Source: Semisulcospira habei
Lineage: Eukaryota; Mollusca; Gastropoda; Semisulcospiridae
Length of the DNA: 64,000 nucleotides
NCBI GenBank assembly: GCA_036245525.1
Contig: BTPG01000004.1
Span: forward strand, 48,013,823 to 48,077,822
Direction: 5' to 3'
In this document: one piece after another, positions 53,534-63,634 of the stretch
Layout of the letters: every line of letters begins with the position of its first letter
Position numbering within the stretch: the first letter of the stretch is position 1
Made by a program: the position numbers and the translations under genes
The notes under the pieces: generated by a model
Told to the model about the DNA's origin: nothing
Databases searched by the model: none
What the model saw: only the letters and a program-made list of their open reading frames with translations

Positions 53534-53766
53534 AGTACCCGCGTAATACGAATGAGTTATGCAAAACGATTGCTTTTGACTTTGTTTTCTCCACAGGCGC
53601 CTGACTAATGCTGGTTAATAAATTATACGAAATACCGTTTCTTCGAAGCCAACCCCCTTCGCAGAAACTGTATTTCGACCATCAACTATGACCCACTCAT
53701 CACACGTCTGTAGTCCTCTCTGTCAGAAACATTGTGGGATTTTTTGATGGTCGAAACTGTTCTGTC

Positions 53767-53980
53767 TTAACTCACTCAGCCCGGCGCACGTATTTCCCAA
53801 ATTTTGGAGGCGTCATCTAACGACAATGCACCTGTTGCAGGAGATGGATCGACTATGATAATTCAAGGGTAGTGCCAGATTAGCTTGGCGACGACAGGCG
53901 CCAAGCTAATCTGGCACTACCCTTAAATTATCGTGTTCGACCCATCTCCTGCTGTAGTGCGTCAGGGCTGAATGAGTTAC
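53767..53980 (+). mobile_element. Family A MITE (214 bp)
   Basis: TTAACTCACTCAGCCCGGCG start; the end 'gggctgaatgagttac' has one TTAA base changed. Full stem. Confidence 0.94.
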
Positions 53981-54388
53981 TTCTCTAATTATGCTGAAAC
54001 GTTGCTACTGCGCCTTGGCCGAATCGCTCTTAGGATTTTCTGTACGGCATTTTACACGCTTCGCAGTAACCTGTCTAGTCCGAATGAATTACGGTAGATG
54101 GAACAGCATGAACAGTGTTTCTCCAGTTCAGGCACTACCTTTGAGTTGTCCCGTGTTCCGAAACTGGCCGTGCTTGATGATAGGGTAATACACTACTATA
54201 TTGGCCACGCTGTTTTTCGCGCTGATTCAATCAGTGGCAAAAAAAAACCCCAAAACTTTCGTGTTGTTCATTATGCCTTGAGTTTTAAATTGAATTGTAG
54301 AGAGAACACAAATGACGTTTAGAAACCATCACAAATTCAACGTATTGTCATCCCAGCGGTCCAAGTAACATGGATGTAAATGGGATCA
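53981..54388. other. No gene recognised; G scrap at about 54040-54095
   Basis: 'attttacacgcttcgcagta' and 'tagtccgaatgaatta' recall the outer flank of G. Confidence 0.5.
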
Positions 54389-54457
54389 GCAAGCTGCAAA
54401 GAACCTCATGAGCCCCCGCGACTGCGGGGGCTCAGGAGGTTCTTTGCCACTTGCGGT
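54389..54457. repeat. C-core hairpin with paired change (caaagaacc)
   Basis: 'agctgcaaagaacctcatga' pairs with 'gaggttctttgccacttgc'. The usual catagatcc/ggatctatg is replaced in both arms by caaagaacc/ggttctttg. Flanks 'cagcggtccaagtaacatgg' and 'tttttttcggcagtgaagac' show it is inside a decayed C element. Confidence 0.9.
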
Positions 54458-54651
54458 TGTGTAGCGTTTGCATTTTTTTCGGCAGTGAAGACATTCAAAT
54501 TGAATTGTTGAAAGGGCACGCTTTTCACAGACTTGAGATCAAGTGCCAAACCAAATTGTCCTTCTGAAGCAAGTTGGAAAAAAAACAATGGTGACAATCG
54601 CCTTCCTTTTTCAACAAAGGGCCCTCGGTCAGAGAGCCCTTAAATGTCGCC

Positions 54652-54716
54652 ATGAGGCGTAGATTGTCGTGAGTTCTTGCAGCGGCAGAGCTTCATGAGC
54701 ATCTGGGCCTATTCCT
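54652..54716. repeat. C-core hairpin, decayed
   Basis: 'catgaggcgtagattgtcgt' and 'tcatgagcatctgggcct' pair weakly. Confidence 0.6.
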
Positions 54717-54871
54717 TCCAGTTGCAGGCCCGCTAAACATCAGTTTGCCTCTCAGCCGGATGCGATCAGCGGAGTTGGAATCTATGATGGTTGCGTCTTT
54801 TCTTTCTCGTAGGCCTTAATGCTACTCTCGCCTTGCCATGTAAAATATTAATGTTGCGTTTTTCGCTATCT

Positions 54872-55142
54872 TTAACCCATTGCATCCTCCCCACCCGGGT
54901 CTGCCCTGGGGGACTTGGGTGGGGTTAACTACGTTTTAGTTTCCAGGGTCATCAGGGTGGGTTTTACCCTCTATTCTGGGGCATGTGTCTCTGTCTACCC
55001 TTGGTTCATTCACCTGTATTTTCCTTTTTTAAACTCTGCCTACTGTCTGCGCGGCCTGTAGCTCTTGATATTGCATGTGTTGCTAATGGTCTTAGGTTTA
55101 TTTAGCGTATTAGACCGGCTGGCGACATACATTCAATATTCT

Positions 55143-55192
<50 letters not shown>

Positions 55193-55469
55193 CACAAGCA
55201 GTGCAGGCACGTCAGTCCTGAGAAAGTCTTGTTGCTGTCGGGACGTTAAGCAATGTGCAACCAACCAACACATACATCCTGAGGCTGATTTTGTAAAATT
55301 TGCTTGTTGTCCTATTACAGATTAGGAGATGGATCAACCATTTTAGTTCAAGGGTGGTGCCAGAATACCTTGGCACCTGAGGCGCCAAGCTATTCTGGCA
55401 CCACCCTTGAACTGTCATAGTCCAATAAATTTCAAGCGGAAGTGTATCAGGATGAAAAGTATGGGTTAA
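54872..55469 (+). mobile_element. Family L MITE split by retroposon S
   Basis: TTAACCCATTGCATCCT is the left end; 'catcctgaggctgattttgt' resumes after S and the stem 'ttcaagggtggtgccagaat' follows. It ends 'agtatgggttaa'. Confidence 0.92.
54889..55274 (+). mobile_element. Retroposon S, copy 4
   Basis: Starts 'ccccacccgggtctgccctg' and ends 'gcaatgtgcaaccaaccaac' + acata. 'catcct' flanks it at 54883-54888 and 55275-55280. It contains a pure T run of about 45 at 55148-55192. Confidence 0.92.
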
Positions 55470-55534
55470 GATAGAGTACTCAATCCCTCTTTGCCTCGTC
55501 TTTCTGAGAGACACAGACATAAATAGAGCTGTCC

Positions 55535-55600
55535 CTAGCTAGAAATCCTCATGAGTTGATGCATCCTGCAAAAACTCATGTAGATCAATGTTTCTTGTTG
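55535..55600. repeat. C-core hairpin, decayed
   Basis: 'agctagaaatcctcatgagt' with 'actcatgtagatcaatgttt'. Confidence 0.6.
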
Positions 55601-55767
55601 ATGGAAATAATAAGTGTTCGAAATCATCGTGTCCCTTGTGTCCGTGCGTTAGAGTGCACTCCCATTTCTCCGCAGTCTATTTTGATAAGGCCTTCTCCAC
55701 AGCAGTCCTTCGAGCTCGCGTGCAGGGTGGCATGACACTGCAATGTAGGATACAAATAATTAATCAG

Positions 55768-55820
55768 GGGCCAATTTCCATAGGTGAACTTAGTCCTGCG
55801 CCAGCCATTACGCAAAGCGG
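55768..55820. repeat. Half of element J
   Basis: 'ggggccaatttccatagg' and 'acttagtcctgcgccagcca' correspond to the left J arm. Confidence 0.6.
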
Positions 55821-55833
55821 TCCGCTACAGCGA

Positions 55834-55970
55834 CACGGTTTATAATTAGCTGAGCCTATTTTGCACGGTTTATAGTGATCTATGCTTATTTCTGCACGGT
55901 TTATATTGTTCTGTGCCTATTTCGGCACGGTTTATAACGATCTGTGCCTATTTCTGCACAGCTTGTAGCC
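55834..55970. repeat. 31-bp tandem unit, about 4.5 copies
   Basis: 'cacggtttata' recurs at 55834, 55864, 55895 and 55926 and degenerates at 55957. Each unit ends 'gcctatttctg'-like. Confidence 0.9.
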
Positions 55971-56304
55971 ATGATTACATCAGTACTGCTTTGCACGTGG
56001 AGTCTCACTGACGCAGGCTATGGGCGTTTCAGCGTGCAACTGTTCAAGTATCGGCCTCTGGCCGCGTTATCGATCGTGACAAAGGTAATGCAAAATGTCA
56101 TAAAGGGAACGGCAACTTTCCCCCGGCCCACTGCGATTTCCATCATCATTTGCTACTTCCATTTGACCCCGCGCAGGTCCCAAGGCGGCGGGAGTCTTTG
56201 TCAATCTTTCAAACGAGAAAGTTATTACTTTTTTATTTTATTTTTTTAACAGATTCAAATCAGCCCTTCGAATCAGCACGAGGCATAAAAGCAAGTTCAG
56301 CAAG
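55971..56304. other. No gene recognised
   Basis: Mixed sequence with a T-rich run near 56227-56247. Confidence 0.45.
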
Positions 56305-56367
56305 AATCGAAGATTCTCACGAGCGCCACCACCTGCGGGGTCTCATGAAAATCTATGGCTTTTGCTG
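56305..56367. repeat. C-core hairpin, decayed
   Basis: 'agcaagaatcgaagattctc' and 'catgaaaatctatggctttt' pair with mismatches. Confidence 0.7.
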
Positions 56368-56418
56368 GTCGAGGTGATTTGCCATCCCTTAGTCAACCGA
56401 TCGTGCGTATAAAGGCTT

Positions 56419-56653
56419 TTAAGCTCTTCAACGTCAGTTGACGCAGTATGTGTTTCTGCAATCTTCGTTAATTCAACGCCAAAGAGCCCCAGCGGTCACA
56501 GGAGCATGGATCCAAAGTGGCCTCAGCAAGAGGCATAGATTCTCATGAGCCCCCGCAGTTGCGGGGGCTCATGAGGATCTATGCCTCTTGCTGTATATAA
56601 ACGTCTTGCAGTTGGATGATGTTAACATTTTTCTGGGCAGTCAAGGGGTATAA
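56419..56653 (+). mobile_element. Family C element with a short duplication
   Basis: TTAAGCTCTTCAACGTCAGT start with 'gttgacgcagtatgtgtttc', the single-copy source of the 28-bp minisatellite motif. Near-perfect core (about 56526-56591), then an extra 'tgtatataaacgtcttgc' before the right flank. The end 'caaggggtataa' has a mutated TTAA. Confidence 0.88.
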
Positions 56654-57188
56654 TCTGAATTCTAAAATGCGAACCATCGGGCTTTTTTTTTTTTGGTTGG
56701 TTTGTTCGGGGTTTACTGCGCGCGGCACCAAAGTGATAATGGACGGCCCTGACGGGCGGGTTTATGGGGGACAAGGAAATCTATTTCCTGTGGAGTACGA
56801 CCTGAACACTGATCACTTCAGGCGCACTGCAACTGTGGCACTTTGATTAACGGACATGCTATGAAACAAGCCCGTCCATCCGGGGCTTTGTCAGTTCAAA
56901 ACAAATGAGCTGGTCGTCGTGAACTGAAAGTGAACACCTACAGAATATACGGGAGGTGCTTGACAGTGAATTGTGCCGCGTCCCTCTGACTGCAAATGGT
57001 GTCACTCAGAGGCCGGGTATTGATTTCTAACTTAGAAGAAGTTGGATATGGGGTTCTGCTTGATCTATCGTAACTTCGTCGCGTACACTCTTTTGTGTAT
57101 AATTTTTGTTGTCGTGAATTATGTATATTTCGTCAGTGTGTGCATACTATTGGTTTTCTGTCTGTGTGCATCGAGTGTCTGTTCCCGT
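56654..57188. other. No gene recognised
   Basis: 'gataatggacggccctgacg' and similar low-copy sequence. Frames at 56616-56846 and 57042-57251 have no domain. Confidence 0.5.
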
Positions 57189-57280
57189 TTAACCCTTTGG
57201 CTATTGGTATCGGTTTTTGTCGTGATTACTGCAGGAATCATCGCGACATAAACCGCTACCCGGGACGGCCAAAGGGTTAA
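57189..57280. mobile_element. Family D MITE, 92 bp
   Basis: TTAACCCTTTGGCTATTGG and 'gacggccaaagggttaa' ends. Inner stem 'tcgtgattactgcaggaatc'/'atcgcgaca'. Confidence 0.9.
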
Positions 57281-57735
57281 ATTATGAGACGAGTGGGTGG
57301 GAGCACGTATTGAATGAGTGACAGCTGTGCCTAGCCACGCTTTAACTCTTTAAATCCCAGAGCTAAATGACTTTCATTATATTGGATCGAGGTTCAGTTG
57401 AGAGTTTTTTTTAGTTCTGTACAACTCGCACTCTTTCCCGACCACATGTTTTTACAAGGCTGTCTCAGTTCTCGACGGGTGATACGGGTTGTACGGTCCC
57501 CGCCGCACTTGTGATTGTTTTCATGGCAATGTCGGATATCGATCAGCTTATTGAGGTAAGTGCGACCCAAATGTGGCACCACGTCACTTCGAAGCGAAAA
57601 GAATTTATTTGTCGATTAAGTGAAAACCCTTTTCAAAAGTCATTGTACAAATAAATTAAATCACGCCTGATCGCCCGTTACACAAAATAAATAACAAGTA
57701 CTCAGCCAAACTGAGTATTCGTGATTTGTTTTGCG
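57281..57735. other. No gene recognised
   Basis: Mixed sequence; nothing identified. Confidence 0.45.
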
Positions 57736-57738
57736 TAA

Positions 57739-58357
57739 AGGCCCAGCTACACATGCCCGGTTTTGAGGCCGATTCCCGATCAGTTTTCGAATCGGTAGGT
57801 GATCGGGCCGGACTAAAAAACGTGTGCACTGCCACACATTTCCCGACTTGTTTAGCCGACCGGTTTGAACCGAAGATCAAAGTCGTACCTGTTCTGCAAA
57901 ATGACTGCTAGTTTTGACAGTGATGCATTATCAGCAGTTTTTGCATCGTATTCGGGAAGAGGAGTGCGAAACATCGGCAACGAAGGTGGTACTGATCACA
58001 ACAGGCGTGTTCCGCCATTTGCAAACTAAAACGACATGCTTTGCGAGACGCGCTCTGATTGGTTGAAGCTTACAACCGGGGCCGAATCGGAACGGAAAAA
58101 TAGAGCAGGTTCTAGTCACCCGATTCCCAGCCGATTGGGACCGGATCGGATAATTGACGTCATCCGATCCGCGCAATCGGATCGGAATCGGCTTCAAAAT
58201 CGGGGCACAACCGGCTCGTGTGGCGGGGCCTTTACGTGTGGCGGGGCCTTTACGTGTGGCGGGGCCTTTACGTGTGGCGGGGCCTTTACGTGTGGCGGGG
58301 CCTTTACGTGTGGCGGGGCCTTTACGTGTGGCGGGGCCTTTACGTGTGGCGGGGCCT
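57739..58357. mobile_element. Harbinger-like non-autonomous DNA transposon
   Basis: Left end 'aggcccagctacacatgccc' is answered on the right by 'ccggctcgtgtggcggggcct'-type sequence, and 'ggttttgaggccgattcccg' by 'ggaatcggcttcaaaatcgg'. TAA flanks both ends (57736-57738, 58358-58360), fitting the 3-bp TAA target of PIF/Harbinger elements. No transposase frame is present. Confidence 0.75.
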
Positions 58358-58360
58358 TAA
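58217..58360. repeat. 18-bp minisatellite amplified from the transposon terminus, 8 copies
   Basis: 'cgtgtggcggggccttta' repeats eight times exactly; the unit is the last 18 bp of the element's right end. It encodes hexapeptide repeats (CGGAFT or RVAGPL) in open frames, which I consider non-coding. Confidence 0.95.
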
Positions 58361-58496
58361 GGGATAAATCTAGGTATAATATAATCTCTATAAAAAAAAT
58401 TAAAAAACAAAACAAACTCATGACTGGTAGCGGCTCAAAAAGTATCCGTAATTCAAACCACGGGTATATGATGATCTTTGAGTAATCGATCATCTC

Positions 58497-58576
58497 TTAA
58501 CCCGTTGCCTGTCGGTAGTGGTCTTCCTACCGGAATCATCGCGACAACAACCCGCTACCGACACGCACAGGGTTAA
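58497..58576. mobile_element. Family D MITE, 80 bp
   Basis: TTAACCCGTTGCCTGTCGG and 'cgacacgcacagggttaa' ends. The left inner arm is partly deleted. Confidence 0.88.
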
Positions 58577-58667
58577 AGCGGGTTGTGCTAAGAGGCGGTC
58601 GTATACAGTGACATCCCACGCCTGTGATTCAAACCATTGCAGATCACTACCCGTCTGCCCTAAACAC

Positions 58668-58733
58668 ACACCGGTTGTCTCCCTCGATTCGCTGCAGATG
58701 GTAGCGAATCGAGGGGAAAAAACAAGTGTTCGC
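58668..58733. repeat. Palindromic element F, copy 4
   Basis: 'acaccggttgtctccctcga' and 'tagcgaatcgaggggaaaaa' with 'caagtgtt'. Confidence 0.82.
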
Positions 58734-58776
58734 TTGCACAACGACTTGTAGGCCGGAGCGCGTCACGCTCAGATGC

Positions 58777-58987
58777 TTAGCCCATTCAGCCCTGACGCAC
58801 TACAGCAGATGGGTCGAAAATGATAATTCAAGGGTAGTGCCAGATTAGCTTGGCGCCTGTCGGCGCCAAGCTAATCTGGCACTGCCCTTGAATTATCATG
58901 GTCGATCCATCTCCTGCAACGGGTGCATAGTCATTAGATGACGCCTTCAAAATTTGGGAAATACGGCCTTCGGGCTGAATGACTTAG
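58777..58987 (-). mobile_element. Family A MITE (211 bp), both TTAA mutated to TTAG
   Basis: 'ttagcccattcagccctgac' and 'ttcgggctgaatgacttag'. Full stem around 'ggcgcctgtcggcgcc'. Confidence 0.9.
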
Positions 58988-59074
58988 ATCAATACCGGTA
59001 TATCACTCGTACACACGCACTGTGTCCTGGAGAATGTTTGATTGACACTGTTTGCTTTGTGGGGAGGTGAGTAG

Positions 59075-59079
<5 letters not shown>

Positions 59080-59154
<75 letters not shown>

Positions 59155-59205
59155 TGTGTGTGTGTGTGTGCCCCTCGTATGTGTGTGTGTGTATGTGTGT
59201 GTATA

Positions 59206-59236
<31 letters not shown>

Positions 59237-59240
59237 AAGT
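59080..59240. repeat. (GT)n with GTGC and GTAT variants
   Basis: GT and GCGT dinucleotide/tetranucleotide repeats. Cys/Val and His/Thr frames on the two strands are artefacts. Confidence 0.95.
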
Positions 59241-59367
59241 GACATAAAACGCTGTCTTGTTCAATTCAGTGGTAATGCAAGAAAACACTTGGTCAAATTA
59301 TCTGAAAAGCCCCTCGTATGTGTGCTTGATCACAAACACGCGCGCGTGTGTGTGGCGCCGCCCGCGC

Positions 59368-59369
<2 letters not shown>

Positions 59370-59438
<69 letters not shown>
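59370..59438. repeat. (GT)n microsatellite
   Basis: About 69 bp of GT. Confidence 0.96.
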
Positions 59439-59439
<1 letters not shown>

Positions 59440-59479
59440 TGGCTAGTTCTGATGAGAAGTGATGTAAAGTGACGATGGT

Positions 59480-59800
59480 TTCAAGGGGTGGATCTGGGGA
59501 GGAGGGGGTACAGGCCAAAAATTATATAAAATCCCTTTTTTTCTTCTTTTTTTTTTTCTTTTTTCTTTTTTTTTTCTTTTTTTTTTTTTTGGGGGGGGGG
59601 GTGTAGGGGGGAGGGTTGCACGCTCTACCCTTCCTCCCACCCTTCCCTCCGCCACCCTCCCGCTTTTCGATTTTTCGGCCACTGCAAAGCAAGGTCTGGC
59701 GTCGGGATGCCTTTTATGTCAGGTTGAAGGTCCCAAACAGAAAGTTGGAACACCCCCCACCCCTTTCCCCCGGAGGTGACTGATCCGTCCCTGGTTTTTG
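59480..59800 (+). repeat. Dispersed repeat K, copy 2
   Basis: Starts 'ggggtggatctgggg', has T-rich and G-rich interior tracts, then 'tttttcggccactgcaaagc', 'tgtcaggttgaaggtcccaa' and 'gtgactgatccgtccctgg', as at 30145-30260. Confidence 0.82.
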
Positions 59801-59828
59801 TCTTCTTTTTTTCCGTTTAATAAATACA

Positions 59829-59985
<157 letters not shown>

Positions 59986-60001
59986 GTAACACTCCTTTTG
60001 A

Positions 60002-62022
60002 CGAGGTTCTTCTCACAGATAATCCAGATATTGCGCCCTCCACTTGGTACAGACTATTTTTTGGAGTATTAGACAGATATGCACCGATTAGAACAAAAAG
60101 AGTAAAAAGTGAGATACTTCCCCCTTGGTTGACAAAAGAAATAATGCATGCCATGTCGGTGCGAAATGACCTAAAAAGAGAAAAGAACTTTGGTGAATTT
60201 AAAAAGCAGCGAAACCGTGTGAGGTTAATGGTGCGCGTCGCGAGGAGAGACTTTATCCGCAACACTGTCAAGGACAACAAAGATGTGTCAGCAGTGTGGC
60301 GGGTACTGAATTCGATCACCCGAGGCAATATCAGTAGGTCAATAACCATCCCCAGTAATCTCTCCGCCGACACATTCAACGAATATTTTCTGTCTGTAGC
60401 GGATTTGATAACTACTCCTAGTCGTGATACAGAGGCAGACACATGCCCCGATTACTTAGTTAATTACTGCAACAGAAAAACAACTGGCACTCCACCATTT
60501 AGTATCCCCATATTATTGCTGTGAACGAAGTGGGCAAACTAATTAGTGACCTAGCTAATAAAAAGACCTCCGGCCATGATGATATCAACCCACAAATATT
60601 AAAGTTGTCTGTACCATACATCATTGAGACCCTTACTTATATTTACAACTTATGTATTACAAAAAAAATGTATTCCCTACAGACCTTAAAGTCGCAAAAG
60701 TCGTTCCACTGCCAAAATCTAAAGATCGTACTGACCCTAACAATTATAGACCCATTTCTCTGCTGTCAGTATTATCTAAGCCCCTCGAAAGGCATATACA
60801 TAAACACCTGTCTGACTACTTAGAATCACGAAAGTTGCTCCATTCGTCTCAGTCAGGATTTCGCCCTCGGCACTCATGTCATACGGCTCTGAGCAGATTA
60901 ACAGACACACGGCTTTCAAATATGAATAATTCGCAGCTGATAGGTGTAATTTATCTTGACTTTAAAAAGGCTTTCGACTTAGTCAACCATACAATATTGA
61001 TTTCTAAACTTAAGCATTATTTTCGAAACGACATGGCTGTTTCGTTGTTTACGTCATACCTCGAAAACAGGAAACAGAAAGTAATTGCTAATGGAGCCTA
61101 CTCTTCTACTAAACATGTTAAACTCGGAGTTCCGCAGGGGTCAATTTTAGGTCCTCTTTTATTTTGTATTTACATAAATGACCTACCTCTAAGTCTCACC
61201 TACGAAGCAACACAGTGTGATATGTTCGCCGATGATACCTCAATCCACACAGCTAATAAAGACATACGTGTAGTTGAAAACGGCCTTCAACAAAGTCTCG
61301 ATGATATAGCAGCATGGTGTAAAGTCAACGCTATGCAGCCTACTAAAACAAAATCTATGATTATTGCAACACGCCAAAAGCATTAGTTGAAACCATTAAA
61401 GCTTAATTTATCACTCGGCAACGAAATCATAGAACAGGTAGCCGAACATCGTCTATTGGGGGTCACAATTGATAATCAGTTGAGGTGGCAGATGCACATT
61501 GACAATGTCTGTTAAACGGTCTCTAGAAATGTCTTTATGTTATCGAAATTAAAGTATTACACAGATAGTGAAACCAGAAAATTGTTCAGTAATGCACACA
61601 TCATGTCACATATAAACTACGCATCGACGGTGTGGGATTGTTGCAGTGATGTACACTTAAAAAGACTGAATTCCTTACATAGGATAAAGGCTAAATTAAT
61701 TCTTCCCGACCCACACTTGACGACCGAGGAAAAACTCAGTAAAGTTGGATTTCTACCCCTTCAAAATCACTTTAAATTTAACAAAGGGGTACTGATGTTT
61801 AAAGTGTGGAACCATAGCGCTCAAGAATATCTAACAGAGCTGTTTAACGAATCTGACTCCTGCTATGGGAATATGAGGGGTCTTTATATTGTTCCAAAAC
61901 CCCGAATAGATATATTTAAATCTACTTTGTCATTTGCGGGTTCCACACTGTGGAACTCACTCCCACATCACGTTAAAGCCACTCCGACATTATCTCGTTT
62001 CAAGACAAGTCTTTATATCTGA
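60002..62022 (+). pseudogene. Broken LINE reverse transcriptase (CR1/L2-like)
   Basis: Reverse transcriptase needed for target-primed insertion, here disabled. Pre-RT region (WLTKEIMHAMSVRNDLKRE, near 60125) continues to about 60510, where the frame shifts; a second shift occurs in a run of A near 60661-60668. RT motifs follow: NNYRPISLLSVLSKPLE, QSGFRPRHSCHTAL, YLDFKKAFDLVNH (catalytic Asp), GVPQGSILGPLLFCIYIND, MFADDTSI (catalytic FADD) and KTKSMII. In-frame stops lie at 61384-61386 and 61513-61515; the frame resumes with LLGVTIDNQLRW and LKRLNSLH and ends SRFKTSLYI. The endonuclease is absent, lost upstream of the 5' break. Two frameshifts and two stops make it older than the copy at 52.3 kb. 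Confidence 0.95.
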
Positions 62023-62106
62023 TATCAATCAAATAACAATATGTAGTTATACGTAGACACACGAATGTACTGTATATTTTAACAATCATGTGTATGTGCG
62101 TGTGTG

Positions 62107-62107
62107 T

Positions 62108-62140
<33 letters not shown>

Positions 62141-62145
62141 TGTGG
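62107..62145. repeat. (GT)/(GC) microsatellite in the LINE 3' region
   Basis: Alternating GT and CG dinucleotides, purine-pyrimidine alternating. Confidence 0.9.
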
Positions 62146-62290
62146 ACGCGCGCGAGTGCGTTTGTGCGTGTATGCGTGTGTTTGTGTTTAGTGGACTATA
62201 ATTATATCTTGTATCACTGTGCTTTGATGTCCCTGTTTTATGTGCTTTGATGTCCCTGTTTTCTTTCAAAAGTATAGGCGCCTTAAAAAT

Positions 62291-62293
62291 ATA

Positions 62294-62337
<44 letters not shown>

Positions 62338-62378
62338 TATTATTATTATTATTATTATTATATTATTATTATTATTAT
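62291..62378. repeat. (TTA)n microsatellite
   Basis: About 88 bp of ATT repeats with two one-base interruptions. Confidence 0.96.
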
Positions 62379-62489
62379 GTATATTATATACTTAGTCGTA
62401 GTTGTAGCAACGGCAGGTACGAAAAATGACAAAGTCACTGACTGTATTAATATCTTGACCGTTGTAAATAAAGATTCATTGATTCATTG

Positions 62490-62604
<115 letters not shown>

Positions 62605-62831
62605 CCCCCCACCACCCCCCCCCCCCCACATCCCCGACATTACGTCAAAATTCCGCTAGGTTCGTATGTGCACATATATAGGGAACTTGTGGGAAAGAAC
62701 GCAAACACCATGTTCTGCATCAAGCGAAGCGCAATAATGATATTGACGCAGAACTTCATCACTGGGTTAAACCTGCCCTGCGCCAATCGATTGATCAGCG
62801 CACTCACTTTGTTTGCGAGCCACCCATCCAT

Positions 62832-62940
62832 CCGCAAGCTGTTTAGAACCTTATAAGCCCCCGCAATTGCGGGGGCTCATGAGGATCTATGCATCTTGCG
62901 GATGGGGTGTTGGCTCATGAGGATCTGTGCTGCTTGCTGT
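62832..62940. repeat. C-core hairpin plus duplicated right arm
   Basis: 'gcaagctgtttagaacctta' pairs loosely and 'gcccccgcaattgcgggggc' perfectly. After 'gcatcttgcggatggggtgt' a second right arm 'ggctcatgaggatctgtgct' with 'gcttgct' follows. Confidence 0.8.
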
Positions 62941-63541
62941 CTTTGTTTTTTAGTGGTATTTGCGAAGCACATTTAATTATTTACATGTATACAGACGTGT
63001 TTTCTGTTTAATGAGCTCGATTTTCTCAATGTGGCGGGTTTCGCGATAAATCGTTCTAACAGCGCAAATAATAATAATAATTAAAACAAAATTTAAAATG
63101 CACGACTACTTTTCCTCACCTATCTTTTCATCATCTTTGTATCAGTAGGCGTTATTTTAATCAGTCGTCGCCGTAATCATTCTCGTCGTCGTACTTACCA
63201 TTGCTGTAGTCGTCGTTATCATCATCAATAGTATCGCTTTCGTCGTTGTCGGAATGCCGGGTTGCACGTGCTGTGTGTATCACGGCGCGTCAGTCGATGC
63301 CGATGGGACCTTGTCGCTAAGTGCTCGAAGGGCACTCGTGCGTGTACCTTTAGATTCTGTTCCCACGGGATGTCCACGGGCCTAACTTAGGCCGACGACG
63401 GCCTGAGAAGCTGTCGCGCACTTGGGCTTCGCTTTGACAGCCATAATCAATTATACAACAAGGCAATCGAAACACTATCCTGCTTGTAGAACTGTTTTCT
63501 CTGGGCCACTTTCTTCTGCATAAAAATGGGTCGATCAACGA
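62941..63541. other. No gene recognised; CGT/ATC-rich patch at about 63160-63240 and an E scrap at about 63380-63410
   Basis: 'cgtcgtcgtacttaccattg' type trinucleotide patch; 'taggccgacgacggcctgag' is a small palindrome resembling the E centre. Confidence 0.5.
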
Positions 63542-63615
63542 CCCAGACAACAAAAAGACCTCGAGCTGATCGTCAGCCTGGCTGACGGTCGGCTCGAGAA
63601 CCTCTTGCTCACTGA
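63542..63615. repeat. Short E-like hairpin with altered arms
   Basis: 'acctcgagctgatcgtcagc' pairs with 'gctgacggtcggctcgagaa', followed by 'cctcttgctcactg'. The arms differ together from the usual cctcgggccgacgtcgg. Confidence 0.8.
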
Positions 63616-63634
63616 GTTATGCTCCACATGTATG

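Noticed and set aside
58036..58485. 149-codon frame with CGGAFT hexapeptide repeats
   Set aside because: The repeat is the amplified terminus of a DNA transposon, and nothing else in the frame resembles a protein family.
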